Origin: Sipunculus nudus
Taxonomy: Eukaryota; Annelida; Sipuncula; Golfingiida; Sipunculidae
NCBI GenBank assembly: GCA_026874595.1
Contig: CM049321.1
Span: 20,616,979 to 20,680,978 of the forward strand
Length of the DNA: 64,000 bases
Reading direction: 5' to 3'
Shown here: in pieces, positions 61,720 through 64,000 of the stretch
Numbering within the stretch: the first letter of the stretch is position 1
Layout of the letters: each line of letters opens with the position of its first letter
The notes under the pieces: generated by a model
Seen by the model: only the letters and a program-made list of their open reading frames with translations
What the model was told of the DNA's origin: nothing
Databases searched by the model: none
Program-made: the position numbers and the translations under genes

Positions 61720-63480
61720 ATAAGCATAAATACCTTTTTAACCTTCCCGTTTTAATTATAAACCCTGCATGTAGGAGCTGAAAAAGCAATGTACAACTGT
61801 ATTCTACAATCAACTGTCGGCCATTTAGATAAAAAGGGCTTTTCAATTAGAGTCATAAGTAAACGTTAAGCAATGGTTGAACAATCACACCCGCCTTCCA
61901 TTAACAGTCTAAATCAGGCTAAAGGCTCGCCTGCAAAATATTTGTTTATTAATAATAAGTTTATAATAGTTGCACATGCACTAGAATATGAACTCTATTT
62001 GGTCACAAAACATACGAATGGAGTCGGCATTCCTTATTTTTTTGTATATTCACAACATAGTGAATTTTCATAAGAGATTTACTCAATAGAACATAAGCTT
62101 GTTTTTGCCTGGAATAAATATTAATAGTGCATTGTTTCAAGATATTAAATGGATTTTTTAAATTTATGCACGAATATATTATTCCCACATGGATGTCCGA
62201 ATTCAAATATAGTATCAGTCACTTTTTACATCATATGCCTAATACATCTGGAATCCATCAGCATCTTCAATTGACTATCTTTTACTCTCAAGTAAAAAAA
62301 AAGGTTTTAAAAGAGTTTTGAATATCAGAATCAGCTAAAAATGTAATAAACTTATTGAACTCATGCATCACCATATTACAACAGCGGGAATATCCAACCT
62401 CAGATCAGAGTATAACGTTTTACATCCGATGCCCATTACACTTGGCAGAATGTGTTATTGTCCCATGATTCGTAAAGCCTTTTTTATTGATACAAGAGCG
62501 TATTTTATGAATTGTATTTGCATTTGCTTTAAAAATCAAATGTTTCATACTCTGCATTTAACTACAAAAGCTTCTGTTAGCGCTGCATTTAAAACGAAAT
62601 GCAAATGCAACATTTTCAAATGTAAATTCATTTCAACCGAACCTTTATGCCAACCGTAATTTTTATTGTCACTCCCGTGTGTTGAGCCTCGCTTGACAAG
62701 TGGATCGATTTCAGTTGCTCTGACTTCATGTCACAGCTTCTTGTAACTTGTGTAATCTTGCCTCGGATTGCAACGTCATGCTGATTGCCCGCTTGAATAT
62801 CTCATGGATTAAAGCTGCAGGGTGATGTTTTTGGCTGATTACAGGGTTGGCATTTTACACGCAGGGGTTCATTTATATGGGCTTTGTCGTTAGGCATTCG
62901 TGTTAATCATTGTGACTCGACCGATTATTGAGACTTTTAATGTTAGTAATTATACTCCATTCTTATATTATGTCCACAGGTAAAGTTGTAACTTTCTTTT
63001 CTGTAGAGACTTAGATAAGTTATTTCTTTCTCCCGTACCGAACATCAATTGTCTGAATCGATGATGTCGATGTTGAAACTAAAGGACATACGTTTCATTT
63101 CATGGTCTAAATTATATTTCCCGGACACTTTTTTTGAGAAACCGGCTTCTGTGGTTTTTTATAGGTGGAAGAGCTTATAGGCGTTATATTATGGGTTTAA
63201 ACCTAGGCATATGAGCGGTAAGATGTTTTGCGCGCGGCCCCCACCCAAGGTGATCCCTCTGAAGGCCTATCGTGGGAACTGTGCCCAAATGTTACACACG
63301 GGGCTTAGTAAGCAGTCGCATGACTTGAGGTTGTTGGTTTCAGCATTGATGTCCGTAGGGGGTTGGGGTGGGGGGGGGGGGTGGATGGGATTTCGCACAT
63401 TTTTGCCTCGCGGGCTTTGTTAGTCGCCGTTCGTGAGTCGACCATGTTCATGAGTTCCAATCTCTAGGATATAAATTATG
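61720..63480. repeat. X4 5' flank, paralogous to 5,870-7,700
   Basis: No exon seen. Patchy similarity to X1 throughout, with private sequence near 61,870-62,640. Confidence 0.5.
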
Positions 63481-63489
63481 GGGTTGCCA

Positions 63490-63850
63490 TCATCTGGCTG
63501 GCTTGGTATCTGTAATTCCTGTACTCATGGCATTCCCGGTGTGACCTTGAGTGGTCACCGCTTCAGTTTCAACATTTTCTGGCACTGGCGAATATATTTT
63601 CTGATTGTGTGCTATGGGCCTGCTTGGAAACTGCACTCTCAGCTGTGATGCCGAAGTCGGAAACACTTGCCACAATATTAGTCCCTCTGGTCTTTATGGA
63701 TTGATAGTTTGGTTCCTGCATATTGGGCTGCTGTAGTCAATGGTAGTCTGGAGTAATTAAAGTAAATCTCTTGTAACGGTACTTTCATAGCGACAGGGGT
63801 TCCGTGTCTTGCCTGGCTCTCATGGCACTTGTGCTCGGCCTTCAGTGAGT
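63490..63850 (-). pseudogene. X4 counterpart of the Tyr-containing frame
   Basis: Keeps MKVPLQ, FNYSRL, QEPNYQSIKTRG and VPENVETE of the 7,714-8,148 frame, but insertions and deletions put the pieces in different frames, and it ends at a different stop (TGA at 63,490). Confidence 0.45.
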
Positions 63851-64000
63851 ATAAGGGAAGACGTGAAGTTATCCCTGGTCTCGGCTGCTCTATTCTTTTA
63901 AATAATTTTTAAAGACGTATTTGTCGTTTAAGTATATTGGGGTGAATACCCTAAATGACGTAAATGACTCTGAGGAACTCAAAGATGTGATTCTGTTGTG

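Larger units (their letters stand above)
57540..64000. repeat. Segmental duplication unit X4 (continues past the window)
   Basis: Co-linear with 2,560-8,300 through all X exons, the upstream flank and the Tyr-containing frame; the window ends in register with about 8,310 of X1. Divergence is moderate in introns. Confidence 0.85.

Overview
This window looks like nuclear DNA from an invertebrate animal, most likely a lophotrochozoan such as a mollusc. It is AT-rich and full of (AT)n microsatellites and decayed transposons. Its short coding blocks are separated by introns with GT..AG borders, and there is no dense run of long open frames as in bacteria. The phylum is an inference, not a demonstration.

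The dominant structure is a tandem array of C-type-lectin-like domain (CTLD) genes on the minus strand, built from two alternating gene types. Type X has two CTLDs, each split over two exons, followed by a linker exon and a tail exon. Type Y has a signal-peptide exon, one split CTLD and a longer linker exon. The order along the plus coordinates is X1 (2.56-8.3 kb), Y-A (8.3-21.2), X2 remnant (about 22.3-22.7), Y-B (22.9-32.3), X3 remnant (32.4-33.4), Y-C (34.4-42.7), then a non-duplicated spacer, then X4 (57.5 kb to the window edge). X1 is the only copy whose CTLD exons are all open and joined by correct splice sites; every border is phase 1. X4 has the same exons but carries one nonsense codon and one 1-nt frameshift. 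All Y CTLD exons are broken, yet the three Y signal-peptide exons are open with good donors in the same phase, so X1 may use the Y-A signal exon at 15.5 kb.

Mobile DNA explains much of the rest. A degenerate hAT element (16,551-20,025) with BED finger and dimerisation remnants sits in Y-A, and Y-B and Y-C show its empty site. A Tigger/pogo-like remnant lies at 33.4-34.3 kb. A 5'-truncated non-LTR retrotransposon on the minus strand (50.17-52.13 kb) interrupts an array of roughly 280-bp repeats. A TA-flanked, TIR-bearing element lies at 55,683-56,969, with an inverted, decayed relative inside Y-B at about 24.66-25.44 kb. A 295-bp TTAA-flanked MITE lies at 46,687-46,981. A 1.16-kb tandem duplication (9.27-11.60 kb) is almost identical and therefore recent.

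The spacers at 0-2.1, 43-49 and 52.5-55.7 kb hold no gene I can name. I saw no rRNA, tRNA or CRISPR array. No single gene was shown to be expressed; all exon models rest on reading frame, splice-site consensus and paralog comparison.
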